A DNA stretch of 64,000 nt from Mesaphorura yosii (lineage: Eukaryota > Arthropoda > Collembola > Poduromorpha > Tullbergiidae). Both the position numbers and the translations under genes were made by a program. The stretch covers positions 62,001 through 126,000 of the forward strand of contig WIXG01000121.1 of the NCBI GenBank assembly GCA_009869945.1, in the 5' to 3' direction. How positions within the stretch are numbered: the stretch's first letter is position 1; each line of letters opens with the position of its first letter. Positions 24,828 through 38,495 of the stretch are shown piece by piece. The notes under the pieces are model-generated. The model saw nothing but the letters and a program-made list of their open reading frames with translations. It did no database searches and was not told the origin of the DNA.

Positions 24828-27800
24828 TTACAGTGCGGTTACATGAACACCGTCCTGTACAACCGTGTCTTGTGTGACTTTGGAAATCTCCGAGATTGCA
24901 GATCTTGATGTCAGCGCGGCATCACTTCGGAAACCACTGTCATTGTTGCATCCTAAGATGGCGGCTCCTTCATCATCAGACTCCAAGAACCCCTCTTCTT
25001 CGTCGATGGCTTCCGTGACGATCTTTGGTGGATTGTAGCTGCTGCTGTTCAGCATGCGGCTGGAGCTGCCCATCGGATGTCCTCCGCCTTTGAACTTCTT
25101 CTCCATGCTGTTCTTCTTCTGCTTCTTGCCACGCGGAAACATGGAATTTTCTGCCTGAAGTGCGGCGTTCACCTCCTGAAATAGAAACACAAGTTGTTGA
25201 GTAATTAGTTTAGGCATTTGGGCATGGGCGTTCAGGAATTTTGAGTTGAATTTGCACGCTTTTTCAATTAGCACAAATGGTACGTAGGATTAATGAAGTC
25301 TTGATCGCCAGGCAACACTCTACACAGATCCCCACACATTTCCAATCTATCAAATTAACCTTGAAACTTTGGTACGAAGTAGATGAAAAATTAAAAGCTG
25401 CACAATTCGCCTTGATGCATGCAGCCCAGTGGAGCCCGAATCAATTACGAAAGTGCTGCTTAACTTGTGCGTCTGCTCCGCTCACTCCTTAAAGTTTAAT
25501 TAAGGAACTCGTGAACCGAGCGTTTGCATCCCAAAGCATTGAGTTGTTAGCATGCCTAAATTCCTGAAACTGCCTAACCGAAATGCGAGGTCAGAACGCG
25601 TTCCGTCTTCATCGGAACCCACATTTCGCCCTCCTTCAGACTTAAGAATTTGTTTGGTAGACTGAGAAAGACGAAGCCAACTTTAAAAGAAGCGGCCAAG
25701 ACGAAGGTAGAACTTGCGCAGGAAGCCATCCGTCTACAGGAGTTGATAAGTTCGAAATACAAAACACGCCGCTATACACTCATCCCGAGAGACTTCTACG
25801 GTCGACATGCACGCGAAATTCGGAAAAACTTCAAATTTCGTGCAGCCGTGAAAAGTGTCATCACATTGACCAGAGTCAGTGCGACGTTTGTTGGAAACCG
25901 AAAAATACCCGCACCTGAGACATAAAACGAGTCAGGTGAGCCTGCGCCTGAAACCCAAGCCGGGGGCGAAGGTGAAGGCGAGCTGGAGCTGGAACTCAGT
26001 TGGCCAAGTCACGATATTGATGGCATACCAGAGAGATGGAATCCTGTCTCAAAAGAACATCGAATATGGTTGAAAAGAAATGAAGAACGAAGAATTTTTA
26101 AAGTTGAGATGACCGTTGTTGAGAGAAATAAGGAGATCATGAAGATCTTCGAGAAATGTTCGAAAGGGCATTCGGTGATCTCGCCGTGGCCGACTCCTGC
26201 CTATCCACTCGTCATTCAGCTCAAGCGAGTTCTTGAAAAAATGCTGGGGCACCTTCTAGAGTACTCCGAGTTGTACAAGGTAACGACAACACAGCAACAA
26301 TTACCGCTTTGAACAATTTTCACGCGTCAACAGGACGCGCCGATGGTTCCACACTTCGACGACGAGTCAAATCCCCTGCACGGCGTGGCCAAGGAAAAGC
26401 TCGGATACCTCACTCCACTAGACTGGCAATTCCTCTCTCTCGAGAAAACACACCAAGTAGAAGTACTTACTGACGTTTCTGCAGGTACGCTCAAGTTAAT
26501 CAAATATTCGCCAGGTTGTTTCCCGAATGTCAATTTTTAATGCTGATAAAGTTCTGCAGATTGCTCAGGAGTGTGGAAACAAAGACGCTTGTCTCATGGC
26601 CACCAACCTGCTAGCATTGGAAATAGAAGGGTTGAAGCTAAAGAAGTTGAGAGGAATCATGCGTTCGAAGAGATTTGGAGCAACTCTCGTACGAGAACCA
26701 GTTTCTCATCGCGTCCGACAGAGACCCGGATCTAGAAAACGACGTGGGAATGGTGTACAACGATTTGATCGTCAACAATGTGTACAACCAGCTGGATTTG
26801 CTTGAGCGACAGAAGCGGTTCAAGCACGGCGAGAGTGACGAGGAGGGCGGGGGGGGGGGGGATAGGCAGGGCCATGCGCGAAGGTGATGGGGACGGAGAC
26901 CGATCAGAAGGAACTCGAGCCATTTTAGTTGAACCGAAGCAACTTTTCTAATAAGCGTAGTAAGCTACTTCTTCTTACGTTTGAATAAACTGGTACCATG
27001 AAACTATGAACTACGTAGTAGTTTTGTCCAAACCCAAATACAAGGAAGTGAATGTCAATTGCAGTCACACAGCCTGACAGTCCACGATCTGGCATGTATG
27101 TGGTTTGGTTTTTCTTCTTTTACATCAGGAGCGGGATCAACGAATTGTAGTTTGGCTTAACTTGCAGAGCACTGATTTTGATTGTTCAATGAAACTGTGA
27201 ACAGCGCAGCGTCAAAACATTTAATGTGTTCTTGTTTCCAATCAATCTAAATGTGTAAAACTGCTACATTGCGATGAAATCACGAAATCGGTGTAAGTAA
27301 CTTGTAAGTAATGCGATAAGTTCGCTAATGTCTACGAAGCACGTCACACTCCGCTGTAAAAGCACTATGTAAAGCTTAGCTTGAATACTTGCTTTGATTT
27401 CGATCTTACGAACTGAATGTAAATGTAACAAATTGCATATTATGTGTACGCGTACTGTACTAAGGTATCAAGTTTCTCGAATTTCGACCTGCGCCATCGA
27501 ATACGGGGTCAGTGAAGTGAAAATGGTCTGGCCTGGCACAATAAAAGTAGGATCAAGATTATTACGGGTAATAGTAATTTTAGACTCACTTCAGGTGGTT
27601 TAATTGGAACAAGTCGTAAAAATGCATAAAACCTTACACTCGCACTCTTACTTATTTACTTTTCCAAGTAGAAGACTGAGAAAAGGCATGAGGCATGAGC
27701 CGAGCCGATGCTAACGGCCGGCAATAAAAGGTAATTCAAGTAAAGAGAAAGCAGGTCATTATTTTATTATGTGCATTCAAGCAGTCTCAGTTACGTTACG

Positions 27801-30800
27801 CCATCGTTAATCGTGACTTACGCGTACGGAAGATTGCAATCAAAACAAGGCAAGGCGATCGCACCGGCCTGGCACAGCATAGCGGCGGCACCCGGTATGG
27901 GGCACAGTACGGCAAGGAGGAAGAGCAATAAAACAAAAGGGAAAGTTTCTTTCTTTTAATGGCCAATGCAAAACTTTGTTATGATCATGGCCATAATCGT
28001 AGCTGCTTCCGAGATTAAAAGCAAAGCAGTTGGGTTCCCACACCGGTGACGGTGGCTATTACGGGAGATATTTGCATAAAAAACGCGCCACGCACTGTAC
28101 GCAGAAATTCTAGAAATGGAAAAATGCGTTGCCATTTACAGGCCGGGCGAAGGCGAACGGAAGTTAAGTGAAATATGGCCACAATATGACCTGAGGTCGG
28201 TTCATTCATTCAAAGCAGAATGCAAAAGGAAACTTCTTAGGTTTAGGCCAATGCGTAGGCATAAGCGTGCCCAGGTGCAAGTCGCAAGTGCGCTGCTCTC
28301 AAAGGAAATTGAGGAAAATGTTCAAAATGCGGAACGCACGCCCTGCCGTGTGGACATAAACAAGATTAAGCCTTTATAGCATAAGACTCCGGTGCTGGTG
28401 CAGGTACGCTGCAGTGCGGAGAAATAAAGTGGTCCGAAGAAAGCTGCCTGTCTGCCCTGCCTGCTGTGCATGAGAGAATTCACACTTACCCACGCCACAC
28501 CAGAGCCTAAGCCGCCCGATGGGTAGCAAACCCATTACGGGATTAGTGTCTGCCGACCACACGCTGCTGAGAGACTTCAGTTTAAATTACATAAGCAAAT
28601 AATCTAAAGTTACGTGCAGACTAAACATAAACTTGGGTAAGTTCCTGGATTCACGGTAGAATTCCTGGATAAATAAATGAAAGTGGTACCGCAAGTATTA
28701 AAAGAAACGCGGTGCACGGCAAGTATTACGAAAATATTATTGTCTCGGTCGAGAAAGTTACGGAAACGAAAGGAAAAGGCAAGACTCCCGCCAAACAATT
28801 TGCCGTCAATTTTTACATTCTGCAGAAGATGAAGATTTATTCCAGCAGTTCCGAAAAACTTGATTGCTGCACGGGCATTTCGCTTGAGGCTTGTGTCTGG
28901 CTTCTACGGGACTGACCTAATTTCGTGGAGTCAAGCCAGTGCAAGCAAGGTCTCAAAATAAACAGCCGACTAATCAAAACCTTGTGATTAAAAATTTGTC
29001 CCGATTCTCGTGATACTTTTTCCATCGTTCTAAAAAGGCTGACAACTTACTCCGAAAATATTATGCCAACTAAAGTTCTGGCTCTGGTTTCGTCTGTTTT
29101 GAATTTTATGCCTGGAAATTTTACGGTCCAATCAACAATCAAGGCTGAAACTTTCGTCGCTTCTGAGAAGTGAAAGACGAAATCAAGAACAGTCTGAGTT
29201 ATTATTCCGTTGCTCATGTGTCGAATGTCTTGCGAACGACTAACCTCGAATTTTTATTGTTTCTTTAAGATTAATTGGAGTTATTGACTAACATCAACCT
29301 TCCGAGTTCATACAACTGGTGATGAAACTGTGCTACGTGTTATATTTGAAAAATAAGAAAACTTGTTTTTATTTTTGTAGACTATCTTCAAACATGATCA
29401 CAAATACGGGCTTATGCCGTTCACGTTTGCAACATTCCAGACCATTGGCAATTAATATTTTTAATTAAAATTTTCCTGGAAGCAATCGCAGCCAGATCCA
29501 ATTGCTGGCAATTTTCCGAACAATTTCATCTTAACTGAATTTGTTGTATGGTCGATCGCGACACTGTTATTCTTTTGAAGCGTTCAATTATGGCTGGCAT
29601 GAATTAACCGAAAATCGATCTGGTCGGAAATAGAAGTAGAACAGGAATACCTGGAAGTTGGTCTAAATAAGCAATCATCATTATACAGCTCACAACTGTT
29701 GAAGATTCGAATTATTCAAACGGTGCAGCAAAAAATGAGCAACGCCACTTTTCAATTATCAAATTCAAAGGAAGTTTAGTCGAGAAAGTGAAGAAATGGA
29801 AGGAAATGGTAAATATTTTCGCTTCATCTTTAATAGGTTGCAGTTAACGAAAGGAAGGATAGACTGGATAGACAACTTCTTGTTCTTTTTTAATGAGACT
29901 CTTTCCAGAGCATTTTTCTTCTTTCGTACTTCACTTTTGGCTGATGAGCACCCTAAAGGCTTTGCACTTTTCTCTCTAATTAGTTTTGCCAGCAATTGCT
30001 CTACCAGAAACAATAAAATAATGATTCTAGTTCTGAGCCAGTGAGCTTGAATGATTAAGAATGCGTTACGGAAACGACTCTAATTTGAGCCGTTTTTGAA
30101 TTGTGAATTCTTCGAAAAGAAAGGTTGAACGAGCTCAATGAATAGATTGAGTCCGGAAGGATTCTCAATGCAAAACCAGAGCGGCAGGCCAATATAGAAT
30201 TTTACTCCTGAGTTCGATTACGAGAGACACAGACTGTAATAGAAAGGCTAATCTTCTACTGTCGTGCCTGTTCATGCAGTGCAGTGTTAGTGCTAACTGC
30301 TCATATGTCAAATGAAGTAGTCTTTGCCTAGTTAAGACACGCTCAGCTCTTTGAAAGTTTAAAGTGAAAATAATAACAAAAGACCAAAAGACGTGTCGCG
30401 TAGAGAATTATTGGGGCGAACTAATGATAAAATATGTGAAATGCAAGCAGCACAAGAGAGCGTATTATTTTGTGCCAAAGTAGCAGCCGACCCCGGCTTA
30501 GAAAGGACAAGACACAATATAAATCTGAAATATACAACTTTTCTTAATTAAAAACTTTTCATAATAAAGAAAGGAAAGCCCCACTGAACTCGAGCTGAAA
30601 GGAAACGAAGTGGCAATACAAAGGAATTCTGTGCAGTCGAGAATTCGAGCGACACAAAGGCAGGATGGAAGAAGTTGCCATTGCCAGCCATCATCATATA
30701 CGACATGGCTGACTTGGTTGCTCTTGCTGGCATTGTCATTGTTTTAGGTTAACTGGAATGAAAATTTAAACGAGGCAAATCTATTATCGTGTTTAAATAT

Positions 30801-33800
30801 TAAACTACGCGACAGTAAGCGGGAAGAAGATATTTTGTTCTTAACTTTACGTATTTACGTGTTAGTTTCACTTAACTTTGCTATTTTACAAGCATTCAAT
30901 GCGCTTAAAGTTACCTTTTCATTTATTTGCCCTATTATTAGGACAATTCTTTATGCGTGATTTAATTTAATACGCTTTCAACAGTAAACTTCATTAAATT
31001 AATGTGCCGCGTAGTCATTATTCAAGTGTGAGCCGCATTTTCTAATCAACAATCGAAAGGACATAAGAAAGTCTTCTTACCCGTCGATTAGCGCAAGAAC
31101 AAGCTTTGAGGAAACTCTTTTTGAAGTTGTCCGAGAGGAACGCGTACAAAATGGGATTCATCGCTGAATTGGAATAGCTCAAGCAGCCAGCCAGAAGAAA
31201 TATGGTCAGAAGGGCTGGTGAGTGATGAGAATCGTGATCCATTGAGAAAATTAATGTCAACTACAAAGACAAGAAAGCAATGCATCATTTCATACATTCA
31301 ATGTATCACATTCCATGAGATATGTAAATTATGTGCAAAATGTAATGTGCTTGCTCAAAGGACTCAAAGCTACGCGAAAAGATCTTAAATTAAATTAGCG
31401 ACGCGGCCCATATGATTTATATCACACAGGGACAAGATTAAATGCGACACGCGACATTTTCTTACTTGAGTGGCCCAGTACGGCGCCCAGCAGAGGAAGA
31501 AGACTGTAATTACAGTCAGGACCAATTTGGTAACTTTTCTGTGTGACTTCTTCCTGTCTCTCGCCCTCGTCGCTTGTTGATTCAGCGGATTGTCTTTCAC
31601 TTCGTTGGAATTCTGCACTCCGCCACTTGGGGAATTGAGGCTATCGCCAATGGTCGTGTTCCCGGGTCCAGACGAGTTGTTTGATGACGGTGGCGGCGGC
31701 GCTGTCTGGTGATTTGGAGCGGGAAGGAGTGACGGGCGCTTTGGTCCCACGTGCTGCAGTCGCAGAATTACCAGAATGTAGAAGATGGAGATCAGCGTCA
31801 TCGGAATTGTGAACCCCACGAAGAATGAGTAGATCATGAACGTCGCGTCGCCATGCAGCCATCCATTGGGCCAATAAATGTTGCAGCTCACCTGCGAATA
31901 ATAAAAATGGTGGTGAAGTAGAAAATTGCCCTTATGAAAAGATAGGAACTCTTCCAGTCCAATTACACTCTTTACTTTCTTATCCCTGATCATGATCATT
32001 AGCATTCAAAAGCAATTTGGAAGCAAACAGTCAAGCCAGGTCGTCCGGAAATTGACTTTAGAGCCTTTTGAACTAAAACTGAACTCTGAACTCGTTTTTG
32101 TGCAATTATGAAAAAGAACGATTGCGATACGCGACATTGGCGTTTGGTAATCTCATTGGTCTTGTTCCACGCACGTTCCAGTTCTCATCAAGGAGCCACT
32201 TAATGGAAGCCGCAGCATAAATTATGGGGTCGCGAGCCAGACTGCTGCTCTCTTGTGCTCACACAATGGAGAATTGTGCTAAAAAGATCAAGAATACATT
32301 AGTGGAAGAATCATCAGTCGTCTGTCTGCTTGTCTGTTGCTGGTTTCTATTATTCTCATTTTTCCACGCGTCTGAGATGGCTTTCTTAGCAGTAGCATTA
32401 TTTCCATCATCTCTTCATTACGCGATTCAATGCAATGGGGAATCGCTTTCCCAGGAAATCGTGAAGAAAGAATCATTTATTTCCCTTCTCGACTTTCTCC
32501 TCCGCCTGGTGTGCTTGTTATCTGCCAAGCCGAGTCAAGCCAGCGACGCAAACGTGAATTCTTTTCTTCTGCTTCCTGATAATGTCTTGTGTCATGTAAA
32601 ATGTGCTCGAATGCCAGTTACGATGATATTTCTTAAGTAGCGATAGTCATTCGTCGCTGATTCTCGGCTGACTGGGAAACTGCGTCGCGCACAACTTTTA
32701 GTACAACTGATGAATTTATCTGCTCCGCAGCAAAAATTACGGAAAGGAATTGATGGAGGGGAACGAACGAAAATGGCATGAAGCTGGAGCGCGGAAGAAA
32801 GAAATCATGTCACACAGCAGCAGCGCAGCGCAGAAAGAGTCGTCAGACCAAAATGGCCTTGGGCAGAGCTCGATTTCTCAAAATGTACAAAACAACAGAT
32901 TTGTGCCCGTATCGTTGTCTTCCAGGCAGGCAGACCATGATTTCTAGCAAGCAAAAAACTTCCGCACGCACACTATCAGCAAAACTCCTGCAGGAAAATG
33001 TCCCTGTGCACTCCGGTAACTTTGCGAGCATAATATTTCAAGTCTCATTGTAATAACATTATTCTGTCATTTTCTTTGTTACTCGCAAACTTTTTCTTAT
33101 TGCATTGTCTCGAATCAAACTTAAGTAGTTTGAGGATATCCAAGCAAAAGCAAAAAGTGAATTCACTGTCATTGCTTTGCCCTGCTTTGCTGTGCTTGTT
33201 GAAAGCGGATAGTGAGCGAAAAGGAAATTGCACGAATCAAAGCAAGTGCGTGTCTTTGTCTTTTGTCATGCTAATGCGATCTTAGTTTTTGTCTTGCTGT
33301 GTCGCATGGTGCGTTCAAATTTCTTGAGTTGAGTTGTGTATCACATTTAACTCTCTCACAAAGGAAATGAATGAGTGAAGAATCATACTTTTTCGTCGTC
33401 TTTATTGCTTTATTATTTGATTGGATCGAATTAAATGGTTACTTGATAAACCGGATCGCGAAACGTTATCAGAAGGCAGATGAGAATAGACACCGGTAAT
33501 CGCCAATTATCGTCGCGTGAGTCATGACAATTCGGTATTTTTGACAAGGAGGACAAGGACAAAGAGGAAATGACTTTCAGGACATTCGTCACGTCACGAG
33601 CAGACGGTTTGTCTTGACACAATTGGGAATTAAGTAGGCGAATGCGAGGAGGGGACAGAAAATAATTGCGTTTCAAATCTCGGAGGCCTAAGAAAAGTCC
33701 AAATGCGGCAGTCAATGACTAAACTAGTACTGAAAAACTTAGAAAAATGTTCCCAAACTAAAATACACATGTTGTACGAAGAAACTTTGAAATTAAAGAA

Positions 33801-36800
33801 AGTTTGGCGAGAACTTTTCCTGTTGAAGCCACTCGCGTCTTACCTTTTCACCAATCTGGAGCGTATTGGCGTACATAAATATCGGAACCATAATTATGGC
33901 GGACAGCGCCCACGCGGTGAGTGCGACCACAGATGCGATAAATGGCGTCCTCCATTTCGTCGCCGTGATTGGATGACAAACGGCCAGAAATCTGCAACGC
34001 ATAAAAGAAAAGCGCATCAGGCCAGTGATAAAGTCGTGTCGGCAGTCTTGACCGGCTTATTTTTATGGACTTCCAAACAAGAAATAAAACAAGAGTTACG
34101 GCTTTAAAGTTGATTAAGTGACGACAACCGCGCAGTTGGCCGCCAGGCCAACAGGAGATGCATTCAGAGATATGCAAAATGTAATGATTTACCGTGCGAG
34201 ATTTCAGATTCGCAAATACGGCTAGAGAAATAATGGTTTATTATTCCGCAAGAGTGAGAGTGGGCAAATGCAAAATGTAATGAATTTGAATATTTACTGA
34301 ATGTGCCGCTGGAGAATATTTTTCTGCGAGTAAAGTTGTGCAGCATTTGTAAGACTTTGCCAGCGAGAAATTCAGAGCGATGCGAGCGAGAGGACGATGG
34401 GACCATTAGAATAGAGTTATTCGTCGTAAATGGCAGTGGAAACGACCTCACATGTGCCATTGGGTAAATGCTTATTACGGAGCTTTCTCTTTCTCAATTC
34501 CATTCAGTGCAATGCAATGCAAATACTTGAAGCTGGCACAAGGTTCGAGTTCCATGAACTGGAGATGGAATACGAATCCTATTCATTCGTGTCCAGCATC
34601 TAGCAGCTGGAAGATAATGTGAAAGGAAAGCGTATAACGCGTAGATGTGCCAAGAACAGACGGAACTTAAGGCAGTATCATTGCAACTGCAAATTGCGCT
34701 GCTCTGCACAGGTTAAATTACAACGATCAAAACTTCCAGCGCCAGAATACTTATACGCCTTCATGGCGCCGCGCCGGAAGAATTTCAAGAAATCCATCCA
34801 GCCCATTTCAAACTCGAACTCCTACCATTTCTGTAAATGATATTTTCATTTACGACATAAAACTAAAACTGAGCATAGCAATGAAATGAGCAATGAAAGG
34901 AAGGGGTACGGTTTCGAATTCATTTGGTGGCTGAAATTGAATGCGAATTCAAATTTCAGGTAACTGGAAAGAGAAACGCGACTGCTTAACCTGAACTGAA
35001 TTTGTTTAGTGCGTGGTTTGTACAATTGCATGAACAAATCAGCACTATTTTGATTAATTAAGCTAATTAGCTCTCCTAGCTGACTCCAATCGAATCGTCG
35101 GATCTAATTCACGCATCAGCAGCAGTTGTACTCTTGTCAGATTCCCCGCAGCCACACAGTTAAATCCGAGCGGGTTACACGGTCATGTCTTGCGCAGGTG
35201 AACTTAATTTAGGCCAGCATGCTAGGCTGGACTGGAACATTCTTGTATCCCAGCCGATCTGACTTGAACATTCAACCGAGGGAGTAAATTTATCAGACTT
35301 GCCGTGAAAGTCAGAACGTTACAATGAGAAGTTATAGCATACATCGGTAGTCAACGAACCGTCGGTTGTTTCCTTCCGGTTTTATAGTTACATGCATATG
35401 TTAAATTATCTGGAAAAGCCAGCAGTGTTTACATCGCATTCATTGTAAATACTTAGAACTACAGATTTTGAATCCTGGTTCAAATGAGTGCAAAATACGA
35501 ACGAGTCTATCCCATTTCCGTCCTCATTTGCTGGAAGGCTGAATATGGCAACTTGGTACTCCAATTTTGGTAAGCCATAAATTTTATGACTGTTTACAGC
35601 CCAGCCAGACGGAGAACCTAAACTCCAATTATCCGTATTAGTGCTTTAATGCAGTCTGAGCTTGGTGCAGCCGGTATTCGGTAGTCAGTATACAAATGCC
35701 GAGATTATCACCTATCCCACTCTACCAGCAGCAAAATCCTCCCAGTTCCCAGTACGTGGCTTCGTGTACATTTAATTAATCCAGGTTTATTCAGTATGCT
35801 TTGATATGACTGTCATAAACCCACTTCCTCTCGGCGCCTAGGTCGGGAGTGTGTAAATGGTTAAATTAAAATAGAAGGAAAATTATTCCCATTCCAAGAA
35901 ATATGAGTCCAGAATTTATATTAAACCTATGCCGCCGACGGCCGCCTGGCAGAATCGGCAGAATTTCTTACCGGTTTATGTGTGGGCATGGCATAGCATA
36001 ATGTACACATTTCCGAAACAATGGAATTTAGTAATTTGAGTTGAGCTATTTCCACTGGCCAAGAGCCCATGCAAGTCAAGCCATGCATGCGTTGAATGGC
36101 AATGCAAAATTGTGGTATTATATGATTATTATGGTTTTATTGCCTTCACTTTCCTTTCTCCAGCTTTTCCAGTCGCCGCGTCTTTGCAGCATAAGTTTTC
36201 TTATTTACATAACTTAAATAGGGATGTACACAATAAAAGTCATTCCATACTATTGACTCGTTTATGCAGCCAAATTCTCTACTTTCCTCCAGCATGCAGT
36301 GCAGTGCAATCAGGAGTTCAGCATCTTAAAATATGCTTCGTGTGCTTGCATAATGACCTGCGAAATGCCTTTCTAAAGCCTTCTTCACCAGGCGATATCA
36401 CAATCTTATCTGCAGATGCAAAATGGTTGTGTCTGCGTCTTGTGGAAATTTCAACATTTAAATTCAGAAACAAGAACTCATGTTTGACTTCGACTACCTC
36501 AGTGCAAAACTTCAACTTTGCGCGGCAACGAGCAGACAAAGATCAATGCAGAATGCAAATGAGTTGAATTTTTTCAAGTGAAGTAATTTCCAAGGAGCAA
36601 AAAGAGAAGTGCTCATTTAGAAGATTGCACAAAATACACAAGAAGAATGGAGTCAAGTGAACTTTCATCAATCTTCTGTACAGCCTTGTAGCAAGTTAGC
36701 AAGGCACTGAATTCAATCAGCAATCGATACAGAATCTTTTAAAAAATTGCTGCTTCGGTTGCTGCTCTGATTTGGAATTTGAGATCGCAAGTCCCAAGCT

Positions 36801-38495
36801 CTCTTTTCACTTATGCCATGCCCATTCTTCATCTCGAAAGAGAAAGCCCGGCGTGCCGATGTGATTTCCGTGCTCAGTATTCACAGATTTTCTCGTAATA
36901 TTTCTTTCCCCGACGGAAAGTTGTGATTTATTGCATGAGCTTTTTTACCATGCAGAAATATTATCTGATTTATTAGTTTGTGAAATATTTAAAGAAAAAC
37001 GATGATATGGCTCAGGGCAGGAAGATTTATGAGATTGAGATGCCATTCCAATCCAATGAAAGCCAAGTCAGCACGGAGCAAGTCTCCAAAAATTTCCAAT
37101 TAAATTCTTCCATCCGAATCCTGCGCCCTGTCCTGCCTGCTTACATTTTTGTTTTGTCACTACTGCTAATCCACCGGGCAAGCCGCCTACGTGTTTATTT
37201 TTCCAAGAATCCACAAACCAAGCTAGTCCGAAAGATTAGCGAAAGACGCGAGTCAATTTATTTTCTTAACTTCTTTTCAAACCAATTGGGACATTCATAC
37301 TGACTGCGTAGAAAGGTGTGCTTGTGAGGCTTCCAGGTTCCAATTCATTTTTCATTTACTGGTTTCCGAGCACCAGCAGCAGTGGCAGCCGACTCGCGAT
37401 TCCCCAACGCAATAAATTGAGTGAAAGACATAAAACTTTCAAAAACTAGTTATTTTTTATATACGATTGTGACTTTAATGGTAAGTAGTGAAGTGAACCC
37501 ACATCACACCGCGCGCGCCCGCCTGACGCTGCCCTGCGCTTGTCAAAGCACCGGTCTGTATCACATAAAGTATGGATCATCTCTTTCTGTTCGCCAGCAT
37601 TTGGGGTTGGAGCCTAACTTTTGATCGTTACCAGTTAGTTTTTGCCGTACTGGCGAAACGGCGATACGGCGCGTGTTCCGATAAAAGGAAGCAGTAAAAT
37701 TCCCAATTTTTCCACTTCTCATAAATGTCATGAAAGAATAAAAACCACGAAATTGCGAATGTTGAATTGCAAACTTCCTGAGAGAATTCAAAGTTACTCC
37801 ATTTCTGGGCCTGGAAACTTTGCGAAACATCAAAGAAAAGCACAAAGGCACGATTCAATCGCATGATTTGCACATGAGTGAAACGTCAAAATTTCTGAAT
37901 GAAAAAATTGAATAAGACTTTCAAGACATGATAGTGAAATTTCTCACCTGTCTGCGGACATGATAAGCAGAAACATGGACGAGGTAACTTGGTTCACGCT
38001 CGTCGAGATGAAGTACACCTTGCACATGATCGTGCCGAAGGGCCAGTACTCAAGCGCCGTGGTCGCCATCAGAAATGGAATTCCCACCAGAAAGCATTCG
38101 TCAGCGATGGCGAGATTGACGATGTAAAGATTCGTGACGGTTTGCATTTTGGAGAAGCGGACGACGACGTAGATGACGAGTGTGTTCCCGCAGAGTCCAA
38201 CGATGCACACGGCGCCGTAGAGGAGGAGAACCATGAGGCGAATCCAGACTGAAACGGGATCCGGTCGCCGGAGTGGAAAATGCGAGTCGTTGTAAATGTC
38301 CAGGCACGAAGTGCCATTGATTTGGACAATATCAGTTTCGTTCCACGTGCAGTTGAGGATGGAATAGTTCTGTGGGAATGTGGTCGCGGTGGGCGATGAT
38401 ATGATGGCATAGTTTCCGTCGTCCTCTTCGAGGATCGAGATCTCGTTCAGCGACAGGGGAAGGGAGAGCGGGTCCAAAGCTCCGTTGTCCCACAT
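24828..38495 (-). CDS. AstC-R: Allatostatin C / somatostatin-type GPCR
   Basis: Five coding exons (38495-37948, 33991-33844, 31891-31466, 31260-31081, 25175-24828) join in phase to give 549 residues. The N-terminus carries several N-glycosylation sites (NYS, NCT, NET, NGT, NDS). Rhodopsin-class marks: [10 protein letters not shown] with NLAIADE (TM1-2), [12 protein letters not shown] at the end of TM3 (DRF rather than DRY), CWAPYW in TM6 and [20 protein letters not shown] in TM7. ECL2 VSCNIYWP and tail [16 protein letters not shown] match arthropod allatostatin C receptors (tail VNAQLQLENS in Drosophila). The third intracellular loop has a Pro/Asn/Ser-rich insert of about 70 residues. The C-terminus VTAL fits a class I PDZ ligand. 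A good acceptor at 38510 implies an upstream noncoding exon. The 5.9-kb last coding intron hosts an antisense gene. The receptor probably signals through Gi. Confidence 0.92.
25552..26951 (+). CDS. Nested antisense gene, unrecognised coiled-coil-like protein with frame breaks
   Basis: The gene lies inside the last coding intron of the receptor, on the opposite strand. Exons 25552-25589, 25640-25878, 25936-26279 and 26334-26484 join in phase with introns of 50, 57 and 54 bases. The 57-base intron is needed to remove an in-frame TAA at 25923 and has a weak donor (GTGCGA). The product starts [16 protein letters not shown], is basic and helical, then has an acidic linker and charged helical stretches ([39 protein letters not shown]). 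After 26527 protein-like sequence continues ([51 protein letters not shown]) but in changing frames, with breaks near 26632 and 26668 and at the G run. The last readable frame ends [15 protein letters not shown]...TAA at 26951, before AATAAA. It is either a gene with sequence errors or a young pseudogene. I cannot name a family. Confidence 0.6.
26849..26861 (+). repeat. Run of 13 G in the nested gene
   Basis: Thirteen consecutive G follow GAGGAGGGC in the Glu/Gly-encoding 3' end of the nested gene. Reading on either side is protein-like in different frames, so the count of G here decides the C-terminus. Such runs are prone to both sequencing error and slippage. Confidence 0.9.
26984..26989 (+). 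terminator. Polyadenylation signal AATAAA of the nested gene
   Basis: Canonical AATAAA lies 33 bases after the TAA at 26949-26951, supporting a real transcript end for the nested plus-strand gene inside the receptor intron. Confidence 0.6.
26990..31080. other. Remainder of the receptor's last coding intron
   Basis: AT-rich intronic sequence between the nested gene and receptor exon 4. I see no exon, structured RNA or transposon in it. Confidence 0.5.
31892..37947. other. Receptor introns 1 and 2
   Basis: Two introns (37947-33992, 3.96 kb; 33843-31892, 1.95 kb) flank the 148-base exon 33991-33844 that encodes the region after TM3 through TM4. Open frames in them, such as plus 32224-32640, lack homology and splice context. 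No repeat family was recognised. Confidence 0.5.

Noticed and set aside
32224-32640. Open frame inside a receptor intron
   Set aside because: The hydrophobic segment is suggestive of a membrane protein, but there are no supporting features and the frame begins and ends arbitrarily within the intron.
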